Positions 33,764 to 46,087 of a DNA stretch of 64,000 nucleotides are shown piece after piece. This DNA comes from Entoloma clypeatum. Lineage: Eukaryota; Basidiomycota; Agaricomycetes; Agaricales; Entolomataceae. Each line of letters starts with the position of its first letter. Position 1 is the stretch's first letter. A program made the translations under genes and the position numbers. The stretch spans positions 2,418,001-2,482,000 of the forward strand of contig OY751494.1 in the NCBI GenBank assembly GCA_963565915.1. The letters run 5' to 3'. The notes beneath the pieces were generated by a model that was not told the DNA's origin, searched no databases, and saw only the letters and a list, made by a program, of their open reading frames with translations.

Positions 33764-34682
33764 ATGAATCATGGTCCAACCGGATTGTTCGACTCTTACG
33801 AACAGGACTTCCAGCAGTTCATTGTGACAATTGGGCAGAAGCTCGAAGGGGAGAACGACAATGAGCGGACTGGTGACTTTTCGTCCATGTCCTACTCAAA
33901 GCATGTTGGAATTGAATAGATATAGCAGAAGATCGCAAGGCTGTGTTGAGGCGGGTGGATATGGAGCTGGATGAAGCAGACGAAATGGTGTGCGGAATCT
34001 CGCGAATACGAATCCTGGCAACTAACATCCAAGTGTCCAGGTCTCTCAAATGGAAATAGAAACCCAAGGGATACCCCAGTCTATTCGTCCTCAGTACCAG
34101 ACGCGTCTTCGGAGCGCAAAGGCAGAGCTTGCACAGTACAAGAAACTCCTAAAGGACCGACACGTCCAGGTCACTCGCGCGGACCTCTTATCATCTACCC
34201 AGAAGCCGTTCTCTACCTCAGATGATCCCTATGCAACAAACAGCGACCGGACACGCTTGCTGGCAGGTACCTCATTGCTCGAAGACGGCACTAGACGGCT
34301 ACAAGAGTCGCAGCGGGTTGCACTAGAGACGGAAGATCAGGGCGCTGAAATTTTGATGAATCTTCGATCACAAAGAGAGCAGATTGAGAATGCGCGAAAC
34401 ACGGTATGGGTGCGGGAAAGTGATGGTACAGCATGCTGATTGTTTCCTTGCCAAGTTACATGCCGCAGACTCGTCCATAGACCGGGCTTCTGGTACCCTG
34501 AAGAAAATGATTAGACAGTGCGTATAATACTTTTACACTCGTGCACGTTCAATCTTGTCCGAGTAGGCTGTTCTGATTTTACCCCCTTGGTCAGAATGTA
34601 CAAGCAACGTCTAGTAACCGCCGGCATTATAACGGTCCTCATCCTGCTCATTGGTCTCATCCTATGGAACAAGCTCACCTAA
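33764..34682 (+). CDS. VTI1: Qb-SNARE Vti1
   Basis: Vti1 is a v-/Qb-SNARE for traffic among Golgi, endosome and vacuole. It starts MNHGPTGLFDSYEQDFQQFI and, after introns, continues ELDEADEMVSQMEIETQGIP and RPQYQTRLRSAKAELAQYKK. The SNARE motif spans RLQESQRVALETEDQGAEIL and RSQREQIENARNT, then DSSIDRASGTLKKMIRQM. A C-terminal membrane anchor ends the protein (LVTAGIITVLILLIGLILWN-KLT). The N-terminal Habc-like region and the size of about 230 residues fit the family. With UFE1 this window holds two SNARE genes, but they act at different steps. Confidence 0.93.
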
Positions 34683-34887
34683 TATTTGCACTGCGTCATC
34701 TTTGACAGCATACGTTACTTCGCATCCTTTACCCCATAATACATGGATTTTCTTTGCTTTCCATGTGGGGAGTTAATTCGTAGCCTGCTATTAACAACTC
34801 TAAAGTACAAGCCTATTACCTGAATGCCTACTCGCGAAAGTTTGATTGTTGAACGAGAAAAAAAGCTCACGAAAAGATGATACTAGA

Positions 34888-36787
34888 TTACATAGCATGT
34901 CCATACCCACCACTCCCTGTGCCATAGTTTCCCCAATCCTGAGGTTGCTGATAATGACCATCTGCAGCGTAAGGGTTATCTGACGGTGAGTGATAGGCCG
35001 GAAGTGATGCTGCAGAATATTGAGACATATCGTCATGGGCGAGCCGTCTTTGAGAAATGTCTATACGCGGGGTAGTAGCACGTCCTTGATACACATCATG
35101 TGGGTCATAGTTGCCGCGAGCGCCAGGATGACCGGTGGGTATGCCAGCAGACCTTGCTCTTTCAATTGGGGACTGCTGTTGAGAAAATGGTGCCCCTGCG
35201 GGAGGACGATGAACGGTACTGTCTTTATCTTCGTCGTACCACTGCTGTTGATAAGGTGACTCCTCATACCCGAAGGAGATCGATGATGATTGAAAGTGGG
35301 GATGAGAACCTGGGGTCTGATAGGTCGAGTAGGGGTTATAGGCGGGCATTGGAGGAGGGTAGTCGCCTGTCATCACGGAGTTCTTGTCGGAGTTGTAGTA
35401 ATAATCATGGTTATATGTGCTGGGTGCATGGGTACGAGCTTTCAGTGACAAAGCGTCATCCATGTCATCATCCACAGACAGGTTGGGAAGGGTGGGTTGC
35501 GGGAGAGGTTTTCCGACCAACTCTCCTTTCTTGTTCTTCAAATGAGAGTAATCACCTCGGGCTTCCTTCTTTGCAAGTTTCGCTGCATCGACAAGACGTT
35601 GTTTTTGTCTGCGCTTGATAACGGTTTCGATACGCTATGGAAGGGGTCAATGATACTGTATATGCTCGTTCTTGGGGTACGCTTACCTTGTCGACTTTGT
35701 GGCAGCAATACTCCTATGTTCCGCAGCAATGAGCATTAGGATCAAAATACGAAGGTCATGCTGACCTTGAGGTTTCCCTGTATGTGGCACAGCAGTGGGA
35801 TGTAACAGATACCAGCTATGATAAGCAAGAGGAGAGAGCCAGCAAACACCAAGACCGTGAGGAAAGTCGTGACCGTCAAAAGTGATGTTGACAAGCTCTT
35901 GTTGTTGTCAAACCATCTGCTTATATCGTACCAACTTCCGGGATTGTCATGCTTCACGAGATAGATGGCATAGAGGGTGAGTGCGTTGATAGTCTGACGA
36001 GGAGCATCTACCAGCAAAACCTGTTTCCAACCTAGTAATGTTGAGGAGATGGAAAAGAAAAACACGAGCAAAGGACACACTCTTGAAAGTGAAGAAAACA
36101 AAGAAGGCAAAGTCGTCGCTGGTCTTGGTAGAATTGCTGATGTGATCGAAGAAGCAGAAATGGTCGTATGACCCTGGAGCCCCAAGTTACGATGTGAGGA
36201 TCGGGGGAACGACGCTCAACTCACGGAGGGAGTAATAGTGGTTGGCCATCACATTTGTGAATGCGTAAGAGATATCACGGCTTGTGATAATCTTCTTGGC
36301 CTTGCGAGACTCGTAGGCCAACTTTAAAGGACGGATCACGTTAAGGCTGGGTTGCGAAGAATAAATTGTGAAGCATACCAGAAGGAAGGAAAAAATAATG
36401 CAACCGACGAATAGCCATCTGCCCGTCGAAAAGGTAATGGATATGCAGTTGTGGATGTTTCCGCATTGATTGAATATTTCGTTTGACCAGCCGTCGGTGG
36501 ATAACATGGTTACCGCGGAGAAGATATCGAGGATATAGACCATGAACGACTTGAAAACAATGAGGTACAGCCAAATATACCTGATGACGGTTAGTACGTA
36601 TATTATCTACAGACCAGCGACATACTTGATACGCATGGTGAATCCATTATCCCTGAACTCACGGGTGTCGACGAAGTCGAACTGGAGAAGAGTGGTAGTC
36701 AGCCATGCGGAACAAGACACACCGGGCATCGCAGCAAACCTTGTGGTCATGAACCTTCTCTCTTTTCCACTTGGAACCACCACACAT
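34888..36787 (-). CDS. Kch1/Prm6-type membrane potassium channel-like protein
   Basis: Yeast Kch1 and Prm6 (Kch2) are plasma-membrane proteins needed for low-affinity potassium entry and calcium signalling during pheromone response. The rebuilt start is MCGGSKWKREKVHDHKFDFV, then RIKYIWLYLIVFKSFMVYIL and DIFSAVTMLSTDGWSN. Further membrane segments are RWLFVGCIIFSFLLV, TLYAIYLVKHDNPGSWYDIS, and LLTVTTFLTVLVFAGSLLLL followed by IIAGICYIPLLCHIQGNLK. Conserved YAFTNVMANHYYSLR is present. The long cytosolic tail (from KNKKGELVGKPLPQPTLPN) is rich in Tyr, Pro, Ser and Gln and ends SGGYGHAM. That tail is a likely site of regulation. Many small exons; the junctions near 36000-36200 are approximate. 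Confidence 0.83.
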
Positions 36788-37021
36788 GCTGTTGTTGAGC
36801 GCGCTGAAAGCTTCGGGGTGAAGATGTTGATGTCGAGGGGCCTGGAGCGAGCCAGTCGCGTTAAGCGATGGAGAAGGACAGTTGGGCGAAAAGAGAGGGC
36901 AGCTGGTGGGCTAGCTGAAGGCCGGGAAGGGGGTGTGGTAACCGTTGAACGTTGCAGCTCAACGTCGAGCGAACCCCAATTGATCGCTCGGCAAAGTCCG
37001 ATCTGGTCCCTTCCTCCAACA

Positions 37022-38858
37022 ATGACCACCGTCCAGAAAATAAAGGTCAGCATACCGTCCTTTATTGTCCATCTATTAAATACATTTACAGGAAATAGAA
37101 GATGAGATGGTGAGCTCGGCATTGTCTAGCCCCGTCATTGCCTGATCCCGTTCCAGGCCAAAAGTACTTGCTTGATGGTTCTCCAGCATGCACTACTCAT
37201 CTGCCTCTGCAATCAGCCCAAAAGAACAAGGCCACGAGCTATCACCTTGGTCAGCTCAAGGCAAAGATCGCTAAGCTCAGACGCGAACTCATCTCTCCGT
37301 CCTCTGGAAGCAGTGGCGGTGGTGGTGGTGGGCTCGGTTTCGATGTCGCGAGGTGTGTTTGAAAGTCCCTTCCACCTCACAAGTGCCTGATCGTCCATCC
37401 GCAGAACTGGGATAGCCTCGGTCGGATTCGTTGGCTTCCCTTCGGTGGGAAAGGTCTGTCGGACCTGCATGATATCCCTCACTGTTCTCAGCGAGCCTCT
37501 AGTCAACGCTGATGTCGAAGCTCACTGGAACACACTCAGAAGTATCTGAGATTGATTTTACGACACTCACCACAGTACCTGGAACTCTCAAAGTACATGG
37601 CGCGCCAATTCAAATATTGGATTTACGTATGTCGTGTCACTGCTCCGGGAAAGCTTTTTTTTTTCACAAACAACATAGCTGGTATCATCGAGGGTGCAAA
37701 CGACGGCCGAGGGCGGGGTCGTCAAGGTATGTCCCGTGCTATGCCGCCGCAGTAATTAATGATTCGTACTTGACGACGCTACAAGTTATTGCCGGTATGG
37801 ACGCCTACCGTTCTTCGGTCGCAAGCCCCTGCTGAAGGTGGCTACCCTCAGTTGCTCGTACATGCAACCTTATTTTCATCGTCCTGGACGTCCTCAAGCC
37901 TCTTGGGGACAAAAAAACCATCGAATCTGAGCTCGAAGGATTTGGAATCCGTCTCAATAAGAAACCACCATCCATCATCGTACGAAGGAAAGAGAAAGGC
38001 GGGATTGCGATCACGAACACCGTTCCTCTCACAAACATCGACCATGATGAGATCAAGGCCATCTTGAGCGAGTACAAAATCAATAACGCGGACGTTGCCA
38101 TCCGAGAACCTGGAGCCACAGCTGATGATTTAGTGGACGTAATAGAGGCAAACAGGTTCGTGTGGTACTTCATCGAGAGGGGTGGTGCACTTACTTCTAC
38201 AGAGTTTACATTCCGGCATTGTATGTAAGTCTCGAGTCTCCGTTTCTCATCTCTATCTAGTCCTGATCACGATCCTCAGGTTCTTAACAAGGTGTGTGAA
38301 TGATCAGCTTAGTAGCGTCGCTCAATTTCTTATTGTTAGATTGATGCAATCTCGATCGAGGAGCTTGACCTTCTGTATGTCGGTCTTCCACCTGTATTTG
38401 CATTATTTTCATCCGCGTCATCAGCTATAAAATTCCGATGTCTGTTCCAATATCGTCCCGCGAATGGCTCAACGTTGACGAATTGGTCGAAAAAATGTGG
38501 GAAACCCTTGATCTGGTCCGTGTATATACAAAGCCACGAGGTCTCCCTCCAGACTATAGTTCGCCTGTCGTCCTACGCCGGGGTAAATGTACTATTGAAG
38601 ACTTTTGTAACGCCATTCACAAGGAAATTGCAAAGCAAATGAAATAGTAAGTCCTTTTCTGAACACTGGCGGGAAGTGGTTTTCACTGGCGGATGTCAAG
38701 TGCTGTCGTGTGGGGGGCTAGTGCGAAACATTCACGCGGACAAAAAGTTGGTCTGGAGCATGTCTTGGAAGATGAAGACGGTACGCACTCCTGTTATCTC
38801 GTGTTCTGTTTGGCGTTTATTTTGTCCCTTGCCAGTGGTTCACATCGCTAAAAAGTAG
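37022..38858 (+). CDS. RBG1: Developmentally regulated GTP-binding protein Drg1/Rbg1
   Basis: This ribosome-associated OBG/DRG-family GTPase works with Dfrp1/Tma46 in translation. It starts [20 protein letters not shown] and continues [20 protein letters not shown]. The G1 loop [19 protein letters not shown] is split by an intron. G2/G3 are [12 protein letters not shown] and [20 protein letters not shown]. Then come [36 protein letters not shown] (NKID, G4) and [16 protein letters not shown]. The TGS domain has [20 protein letters not shown] and [17 protein letters not shown]. It ends DEDVVHIAKK. About twelve exons. Convergent with ALG8, 48 bp between stops. Confidence 0.95.
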
Positions 38859-38906
38859 AAGACAATATGTATATTGATTTCAAATACAAAGAGTCCATCT
38901 ATCATA

Positions 38907-41321
38907 CTATCTCAGGCTGCTAAGTTGGCCTTGGTACGTCGTCTCCTCATGAAGGTAGATGAACAGTAGTCTCAGGAACCCCCACACCAACCCGATTGCG
39001 CAGTAAACACTTGTCAACATCAAGGGCAAGAACTCCATCCTTGCTAGGTGAGTCCCGTCTGGTCTTGAATCTCCTTGATAAGTGCTGGAGGAGTAATCCA
39101 ATCTACCGTCATTGCGTCCCACGATCATTGGTAATAATTTCACAACAACGAGGAGGACTGGAAAGCCTGCTAGATAGGCTTTCTCCAATCCATCCAAGAT
39201 TACATATACGAGGGACTTGGGAAATCTATATGATAAAGGGTAAGACTTCGGAAGGGATACCGACACGGAACGTACTCGTATACCCGCTTGGAGAGAGGCA
39301 CATAAACCAGCAGGATCCAAAGAAACGAGTACACTGCTTCGATGAGCGATTCTATTGTGATTACATGGGAATTAATGAATCAGGATTGCGAATTGCGAAT
39401 GAATTGTGCCATTTACCATACGGTGTAAATAAGAGGGGGAAGAGTGAGAATACGCCTGCGACACTGGCTAACAAAAAGGTCCGGAAGTAAGCATGTCGTT
39501 CGGTGGCAAGTAAACTGCAAACATATGGAGATCATAAGCCGTGTACAAAAATTATGATCAGATAACTGTTACCTCAGGGGTACAAGAACTAATAGGACTG
39601 CCTTTTCATGTACATGCCAGCCGAATAGAAAAGAGGTGTATCCGCAAAGCGTCAGGGCTGTCAGGAAGGACTTGTATGTTGGTGTGCACCAGAGCTTGAA
39701 AAGACAAATCTAATGATGTGTGAGGAAAGGGGCAGTTCGTGGTTTCCATTAATGCCAAACCGCTTGGAGTGCAATTGTGATCAGAAAAGTATGTATGGGT
39801 TTGATGTTTGGTAAGACGGCGAAGACGGTGTCACCGACCAGTCCGCGAGATGTAGATGCCACTCCTGAGATGTCTATGGAAACGTCTGCACCTGTACGCT
39901 GCACATCTATCGAAGAGTCATGGGGTTGAAGGATAAAAAACGAAGCGAGAAATAGTTTCCTTACAGCGAAGAAGAAGTCGATCCGCGGCAGTGACCAAAG
40001 CCCATGCATTCGGGGCCCAATAGGCGTGGTTTAGACCTCTGGTGAAGGGAAAGAGACGCGAAAGTAGTTGGGGAAGTTGTCCCATAGCTATGAATGGGCC
40101 AAGAGAAACGACGAAAACTGCAATTACCGCATTAGCTAATGAAAGGAAGTTTTTGATCTGCAGTTGACCGCCGGGTGACATGCAGAAGGAGCGGAGGAGG
40201 TAGATGAAATATGCAGGCTAGAATACATATCAACGTGAGCATGGCAGGCTCGAGCATTGAAGACGAGTGCAAGTACCGCTAGATACATATAAATATGTTT
40301 GAAGTTCAACAAGATGGCAAATAGTATGCCACTCCGGAGCTTGTTTCCCTAGCCAACAGTCGGGTCATCAGGTTGACTACATCATCCCTACTGGCTTACA
40401 TTGCGAGCCATGAGGATCGACCACAGGAGAATTCCAAACAGGAATCCGTTGTACTGGAAGTGGATATGATCCACGACAAGGAATCCAGGATGTAGGAAGA
40501 GGGAGGCTGATATTATTCGTTGTGTAGTGGGGTCGACAGCACCGCGAATAAATCTAATCAGTGTAACTTATGGGTGCATTGTCAAAATAAACCTGAAGCG
40601 ATATGACTTACCTGAGAAGGGCCGTGCCAAGGACCAACTCCGTAAAAATGACAGTTGACCGCTGATAAGCTACAACCGACCAGCTATCATAGTCGAGATT
40701 CTGAAGATCCACTATACGCCTGTCAATCAAAGCTGCAGGTATGGAAAGTATCTTTTCAAAGTAAGCGAAAAAAGGAGGGTAATCAAGAGCTGGAGAGCAA
40801 CTTCAGAAGGAATGTGCTGGCAAAGTGCAATACTCACTCCATTCTGAAGTCGTCTAGGGTAACATAATTGAGATATTTCCCGGAAGGGCGTGCGCCGCGC
40901 CGAGATACACTCACGTCATAGTACCATTGGGATATTGGAAGGGAATAGGTGATGGCAAGCCAATTTCTATGGACCTCAAAGTCCGTCGATCGACTGGCAG
41001 GGAGATGAGATGTTGCTAGGACGAACTTTCACGAACTCACTAGGCTGGGAATAGAAAAAGCTTTAAAGATGTGGATAGGACCAAGATATCCCATTCTGAG
41101 GTTGTTATATCCCAGTTAAACCAAAAGTCTCTCTTGGGACTCGCTTGATCCCTTTGTTCAGTAGATGAGCTATTTGCTGGTCGTGTGCTTGAAAAAGACA
41201 ATTTCCTTCGGATATCTGTGGTAGGCGATTCACTCTTCATGTCTTTCCGCCAGCGGCCTCCAGACTCAAAAGGAACATGTTCAGTCGGCACGTGACCATA
41301 CGCGTTCTCCTTCCAAACCAT
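38907..41321 (-). CDS. ALG8: Dolichyl-P-glucose glucosyltransferase Alg8
   Basis: Alg8 adds the second glucose to the lipid-linked oligosaccharide in the ER lumen for N-glycosylation. Visible segments in order are [90 protein letters not shown] and [20 protein letters not shown]. The C-terminal membrane domain has [17 protein letters not shown] and ends [10 protein letters not shown]. The start is ambiguous: in-frame ATGs lie at 41375, 41321 and 41240. Yeast Alg8 has only a short lead before its SLKLLLFP, which favours 41240 ([14 protein letters not shown]). Starts 41375 and 41321 would overlap VMA21 on the other strand. Confidence 0.87.
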
Positions 41322-41712
41322 GAGTGAACAAGCGGTTGTCGGGAAATCGGTTAAAAACGCAGCTGCAGGGTACACATAGAGGACTTTTCCCCCTGTTTTT
41401 TTTCATCATTTTGACTAAAATCTTAGAGGGGTTCTCCTCAAATTAGTCATTTTCAGTCTGTCTCTTGGTATCCTTCCACTCTCAAGTTACTTCGCGTCTC
41501 AAAAGTATCTCTGGCAAGGTGAGATCTTGACTACATTTGCATTTATCACCTACGGCAACTTGTTTCAATCAGGAAACTCCACCTACGCAGCAATCACTGC
41601 CGTTGTTGCGGCCAATGCCGTTCTCGTTGCCTATATCATAACGTCGTTACGGGAGGACAGCCCACCCATCACTACAGTGAAAACTCCTCTGGAAGACAAA
41701 AAGCGGCAGTAG
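41320..41712 (+). CDS. VMA21: V-ATPase assembly factor Vma21
   Basis: Vma21 is a small ER membrane chaperone for assembly of the V0 sector of the vacuolar proton pump. Exon 1 starts [17 protein letters not shown]. The second exon gives GVLLKLVIFSLSLGILPLSS with YFASQKYLWQ, and the third GNSTYAAITAVVAANAVLVA with YIITSLREDSPP. It thus has two membrane helices, as the family does, and ends LEDKKRQ. I see no strong dilysine KKxx signal at the very end, but KKRQ is close. Its ATG overlaps or closely faces possible ALG8 starts. Confidence 0.88.
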
Positions 41713-42000
41713 TCCTCATCGTCATTGCACGTTGACATGACTCATTGTATGGTCTAACTTGTCAGGAAAGTAATTATTTCATTCGCTTTTCTGAACATAT
41801 CTACAATGTCACTTATAATAATTATAATATAACCATGGGTTCAGATGGTTAGTTACATTCTGCCATGAGGGAGCTCTCGATTCAGACATCAGAGTGCATA
41901 GCCGTAGTGTATTTTTTCAAGCGAGGACGTGGGCATAGCCGCGTGGCTTTCACTGGACTGAGACGATTTAAATTAATCCGACGCCGGCTGGATGAAATGA

Positions 42001-43285
42001 TCAACTGACTACATAAGACTGAGGGGTCGATGTGGGAAATGACTGGAGCCTTCCCCTCCGCTGAGAAGCGGACGTACTAGTGGTCGACGGTCTGTGAGGT
42101 ACGTGTAAAGTTTGTTGGCGGTGTTGTCGAAGATCTGACGCGGAGTGGGCGATGCGCAAGGTTTTGCGGACAGGCTTGAACGTGGACAGATGGGCAGGTT
42201 GGCGGGTGACAGTGTAAGGTAGAGGCGGAGAGGGTAAAGGGGTGTCTGGCGGGCTGTAAACTGGCAGGCCGATGGCGCGAAGCCTTCCATGATTCTTCCA
42301 GCCTAATTTTGGACTCGGCTTTTGGACCATGGACTCTGTAACAGGGGTTGAAGATGTCGGCGTCACAGGCGGTGTGGACTCCGTCGAACTCAGGAAGGGC
42401 GATGGTAGCAAACGACCGACAAGCGGTGTTGCAGGCGTGGGAGGAATAACAAGCGGTCTTGGTCTCCTACAGGCTAGGAGCGGAAGTTGTGAGGATGTCG
42501 TGCGATGAACATCCGTAAATAAATCGGAATCACCTGCTGCGCAGTCGGTCTGTTCTACCATTCTGCTGCCCTTGTCAAGTGTGGAACGAAGACATGGAGT
42601 TGAGCTCGTGGAATGGAAAGTATGATTTCCAGGCAGTTCAGAGAAGTCTAAGCTTGCACAGTCCCCAGTTATCTTACGGGCTGGTTGATAGCTTTGCATT
42701 GGAACGCCACCAGGGGAGGTAGCTGGGCGCTTCGATTTCCTGCCAAGGGACTGGAACATGATATCGATCTCTGACTCGTCTGAGGCAGTATCTGTAGAGA
42801 TGTTGATGACTCCCTGGTTTATGAGATGATATTTTAATGGCCCACCTGGCCGATGTAGAGCGAATTTGACACGGTTCAGGGGCCGTGAACTGCTGGTGGG
42901 CTGAGATTGGAACTCAAGAGAAGGGGGTCGCGGAGGCCGATGAGGCGGCCTTGTGAATAGTTTGCCAGCTGGCGTAACAGTATGCGAAAGGTTCAAGTTT
43001 GGCGGTGCATGAGCTGAATTGTTGGGTGGACCATGAAAAGGATTGAATGAAGCTCCATGATTGCCGCGACGTCCTATGCTGTTGAGATCTTGCGTATGAT
43101 CCTTATTCGGCCCATTCATCAAGGTCGATTTGCTCATGACCTAGAAGCTCGAAGGAGAGGTCATTTTCTGACATGGCGCACTAACATACCTCGACCGAAG
43201 GGTCGGATTGAATCACAAAGGCCGGTGGGGTCCCTGAGGGTTTGTTCTCCTTTCGCCACCATGCATTGCGGAGGAACATCTTCAT
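42001..43285 (-). CDS. Ser/Pro-rich protein of unknown function
   Basis: No family is recognised. The proposed first exon starts MKMFLRNAWWRKENKPSGTP and joins through a gtatgt..cttctag intron to VMSKSTLMNGPNKDHTQDL. The remaining 370 residues are largely disordered: Pro/Ser/Thr-rich with poly-Pro segments (PPHRPPRPPSLEF, TPLPSPPLPYTVTR) and scattered basic residues. A short conserved-looking patch is GPLKYHLINQGVINI. The C-terminus is TPQSYVVS. It might be a regulatory or cytoskeletal adaptor, but nothing specific supports that. The start could lie farther upstream, as the same frame is open above 43285. Confidence 0.6.
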
Positions 43286-44341
43286 GAAAGGGGGGCGTGC
43301 AGTCGTTCTCGAAACGAAAAGGAAGTAAGGCGAGCCAAGTGATAGGGCCGTAGCCGATGTGATGAAGCGTTTTATGTACGCGAAATCGCGTTCGCAGGTA
43401 CACTGGAACCGCAAGGTACGCGATTGCCGGGGAAGAATGTTCCTCGATATTCATTCTAATCGAATGGCGGATATTGGGCTCGTGAGACCGGTGTCATGGA
43501 GGAACGGCGTAGGTGTTGTAATGCGGATTGGATCATACTCGACAGAGCTTGTGAAAGTGTTTATAAGGCTCGCTCTGGATGTCGACAAGCCGTGGAACAG
43601 CGTGGAACGCATCATAAGTATGTAACGACAGCCCGGAGTAAACTTTGACCTCGATATACCCTTAGGTCCATCTGCTTGGAGGAATCACATAGCTCTTCCC
43701 ATCCCTTCAAAAGTCTCGTCAAAATTCTGAGATGGACGCCTGGACAGATCCTTTTTTCGACCTCAACACCACAATCTGGTCATCAACCAAAAGTTACTGA
43801 CTAGGGCCAACACCAGTCAAGTACTGTTCGTCGTGATCAGAGCCGGAGATGGAGGACCTGGATAATGACACTCGTGAGGAACAAATGAGGAAGAGGTCAA
43901 AATCACCTAAACAAGCGTCGTGGGGTAACCAAGACTACAACTGTAGCTTGTTCCAGGCACTGGCTTGTGACCAAGCTCTCAGGACGGCAGACGCAGGTCC
44001 GTTGGCCCGGCCCAGGCAGTGCAGAGGCAACACCTCAATACTGTATGCCACGCACACAGACTGCATCTCAGGCATTGACAACATGATTTAATCCCTCCGA
44101 CCTCAGCATCATGCGGTTGGAGACTTTAGAGTCAATCATATGTTAAACAGGTTTACTTTATTTCTAGTGCTTACATTTTCCCATATCAATGGAGACTACC
44201 TATCGATTACAGACGCCAAATATCAACTTCATACAGAGCGGGTCTAGTAAAAAAATACAACTACAGTAGGGTATAATAATAAGATAAAGTTGCATGTCGA
44301 GCGGGATTAGTGAAATGATACAAAGAGAGAGAATGTTGCTA
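43286..44341. other. Intergenic stretch of about 1 kb
   Basis: This lies between two minus-strand genes and so should hold the promoter of the Ser/Pro-rich gene and the 3' region of the ribonucleotide reductase gene. Short plus-strand frames near 43359-43625 and 43849-44091 lack recognisable protein features. The end (44110-44340) is AT-rich. I see no RNA gene or mobile element. Confidence 0.4.
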
Positions 44342-45754
44342 TTAGAAATCCTCATCGAGAACACTAAGGACAGGCGAAGGTGAGAAGGGACTTGTTATTT
44401 TGAGAGGAACTCACAATGTCGATGAATGTGTAGCAGCCTCAGATGTTCCGGCGTGGTTGATACCCGCCTTGGAATAGTCTGAGACTCGTTTTTCAAAGAA
44501 GTTCGTCTTCCCCTGAAGTGATATCATGTCCATGAAGTCGAAGGGATTTGTTGAGTTATACACCTTGTCGTTCCCGAGGGCGTGGAGGAGACGATCAGCC
44601 ACGAATTCAATATACTGACACATCAACTCTGCATTCATCCCAATGAGTTTGACTGGCAGGGCATCTGGGAATGGCCATAATCTTTCGGGACAGACAACAT
44701 ATCTGCATGAATGACATACCGGTGAGGAATTCCTGTTCGATGACGACAGCTTCGGTGATAATGGTTTTGATGACGTCCGGATGAGGACGACGCTTGAGAT
44801 GGCCGAACAATAAACAGGCGAAGTCGGTGTGCATTCCTTCATCGCGACTGATGAGTTCATTGGAAAACGTTAACCCAGGCATCAAACCGCGCTTCTTCAT
44901 CCAGAATATTGAAGCGAAGGAGCCGGAAAAGAAAATTCCCTCGACAGCGGCAAAGGCGACCAGGCGTTCAGCAAAAGTGGAGCTCTTGTCTGTAATCCAC
45001 CTAAGGGCCCATTCAGCCTTGCGTTTGATGCAAGGAATGGTGTCGATGGCGTCAAAAAGGTAGTCACGCTCTGCCGGATCTTTGATGTATGTATCAATGA
45101 GGAGCGAATATGTTTCTGAATGGATGTTCTCCATCATGATTTGAAATCCGTAGAAGCATCGAGCTTCAGCTACCTGCACTTCGTTCGAGAAACGTTCGAC
45201 GAGGTTCTCGTTGACGATGCCATCCGACGCGGCGAAGAATGCGAGGACATGGGAAATGAAATGACGCTCGTTGTCATTAAGGCGAGTGGTCCAATCGTGC
45301 AGATCTTTCGAGAGGTCCATTTCTTCAGCAGTCCAGAAAGATGCCTCGGCCTTCTTGTACATTTGCCAAATCTATCCAAGGATTTGTTAGTAATATTGAC
45401 ATAGATGAACAACCACGTGCCTCGTGATATTGTATGGGGAACAAGACGAAACGACGCTTAGACTCTTTGAGGAGAGGTTCTTCACCTGTGGCATATGATA
45501 AGTACAAGCGGGGATGTACTTGAGCATGCATGCTTACTTTCAGGAAGGTCGAGATCACCAACGAACCGCCGACGCAGTTCGTCCAGCTCAGTCCCTAGAC
45601 TGAAGGGCTCTTCTTCATCGTCAACCGTAACAGGAGACTCGGATTGACGTTCATCGTCAATTATTAGACGCGACACGAGATGGGAGGTATGCCACACGTG
45701 TTTGCTAGGTGTTGGCTCAGGGGAGGAAAAACGCGCAAGGGGAGCGGGAGCCAT
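44342..45754 (-). CDS. RNR2: Ribonucleotide reductase small subunit (R2)
   Basis: This is the small subunit of class I ribonucleotide reductase, which makes dNTPs using a tyrosyl radical and a di-iron centre. The start [20 protein letters not shown] leads to an acidic N-terminal extension. Core segments are [40 protein letters not shown], and [20 protein letters not shown]. The radical region is [20 protein letters not shown], with the iron ligands of SETYSLLID and [21 protein letters not shown] sequence (read [20 protein letters not shown]). A last intron joins THSST to FVLDEDF, the acidic C-terminal tail that docks to the large subunit. Divergent from IMP2 across 333 bp. Confidence 0.95.
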
Positions 45755-46087
45755 TGTAGAGAGGAGAGCGGGTGGGTTGGTTGGCGAAAGTCTAGTTGGA
45801 ATCGAAGCAGGACGCCTTTATAATCGATCTGCTGGGTTACCCGTATGCTCCTGTTTGTCAAGTTCAACGTTTTCGCGTAGTTTGCATTTGTTGACGTGTT
45901 TCAGTGATGTAATATCACATGATAAAGTCGGAGACCGTGTCACGTGCTCAGAGCCCACGCATACCAAGTGGCCTCGGTCGCTGCAACTTATCGCGGAATA
46001 AGTCGATCTGTTTCCTAGTCTAACCTTATTGTGTATGTATCGGTATTTGGATCACTGGTCCAACTCTTCACACAAGTTCACAGAAAC
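45755..46087. promoter_or_regulatory. Bidirectional promoter RNR2 / IMP2 with TATA and MBF/SBF-like site
   Basis: Reading toward RNR2 (minus), a TATAAA lies at 45817-45822, about 63-68 nt before the ATG. Farther out, ACGCGAAAA (45870-45878 region) resembles the MBF/SBF or E2F sites that drive G1/S genes. A CACGTG E-box occurs near 45940. Motif positions are read from the sequence; their function is inferred from known S-phase control of RNR genes. Confidence 0.5.

Noticed and set aside
43849..44091. Plus-strand frame of 80 codons in the 43.3-44.3 kb gap
   Set aside because: No recognisable motif, no splice partners and no conserved-looking segment; it may be chance.
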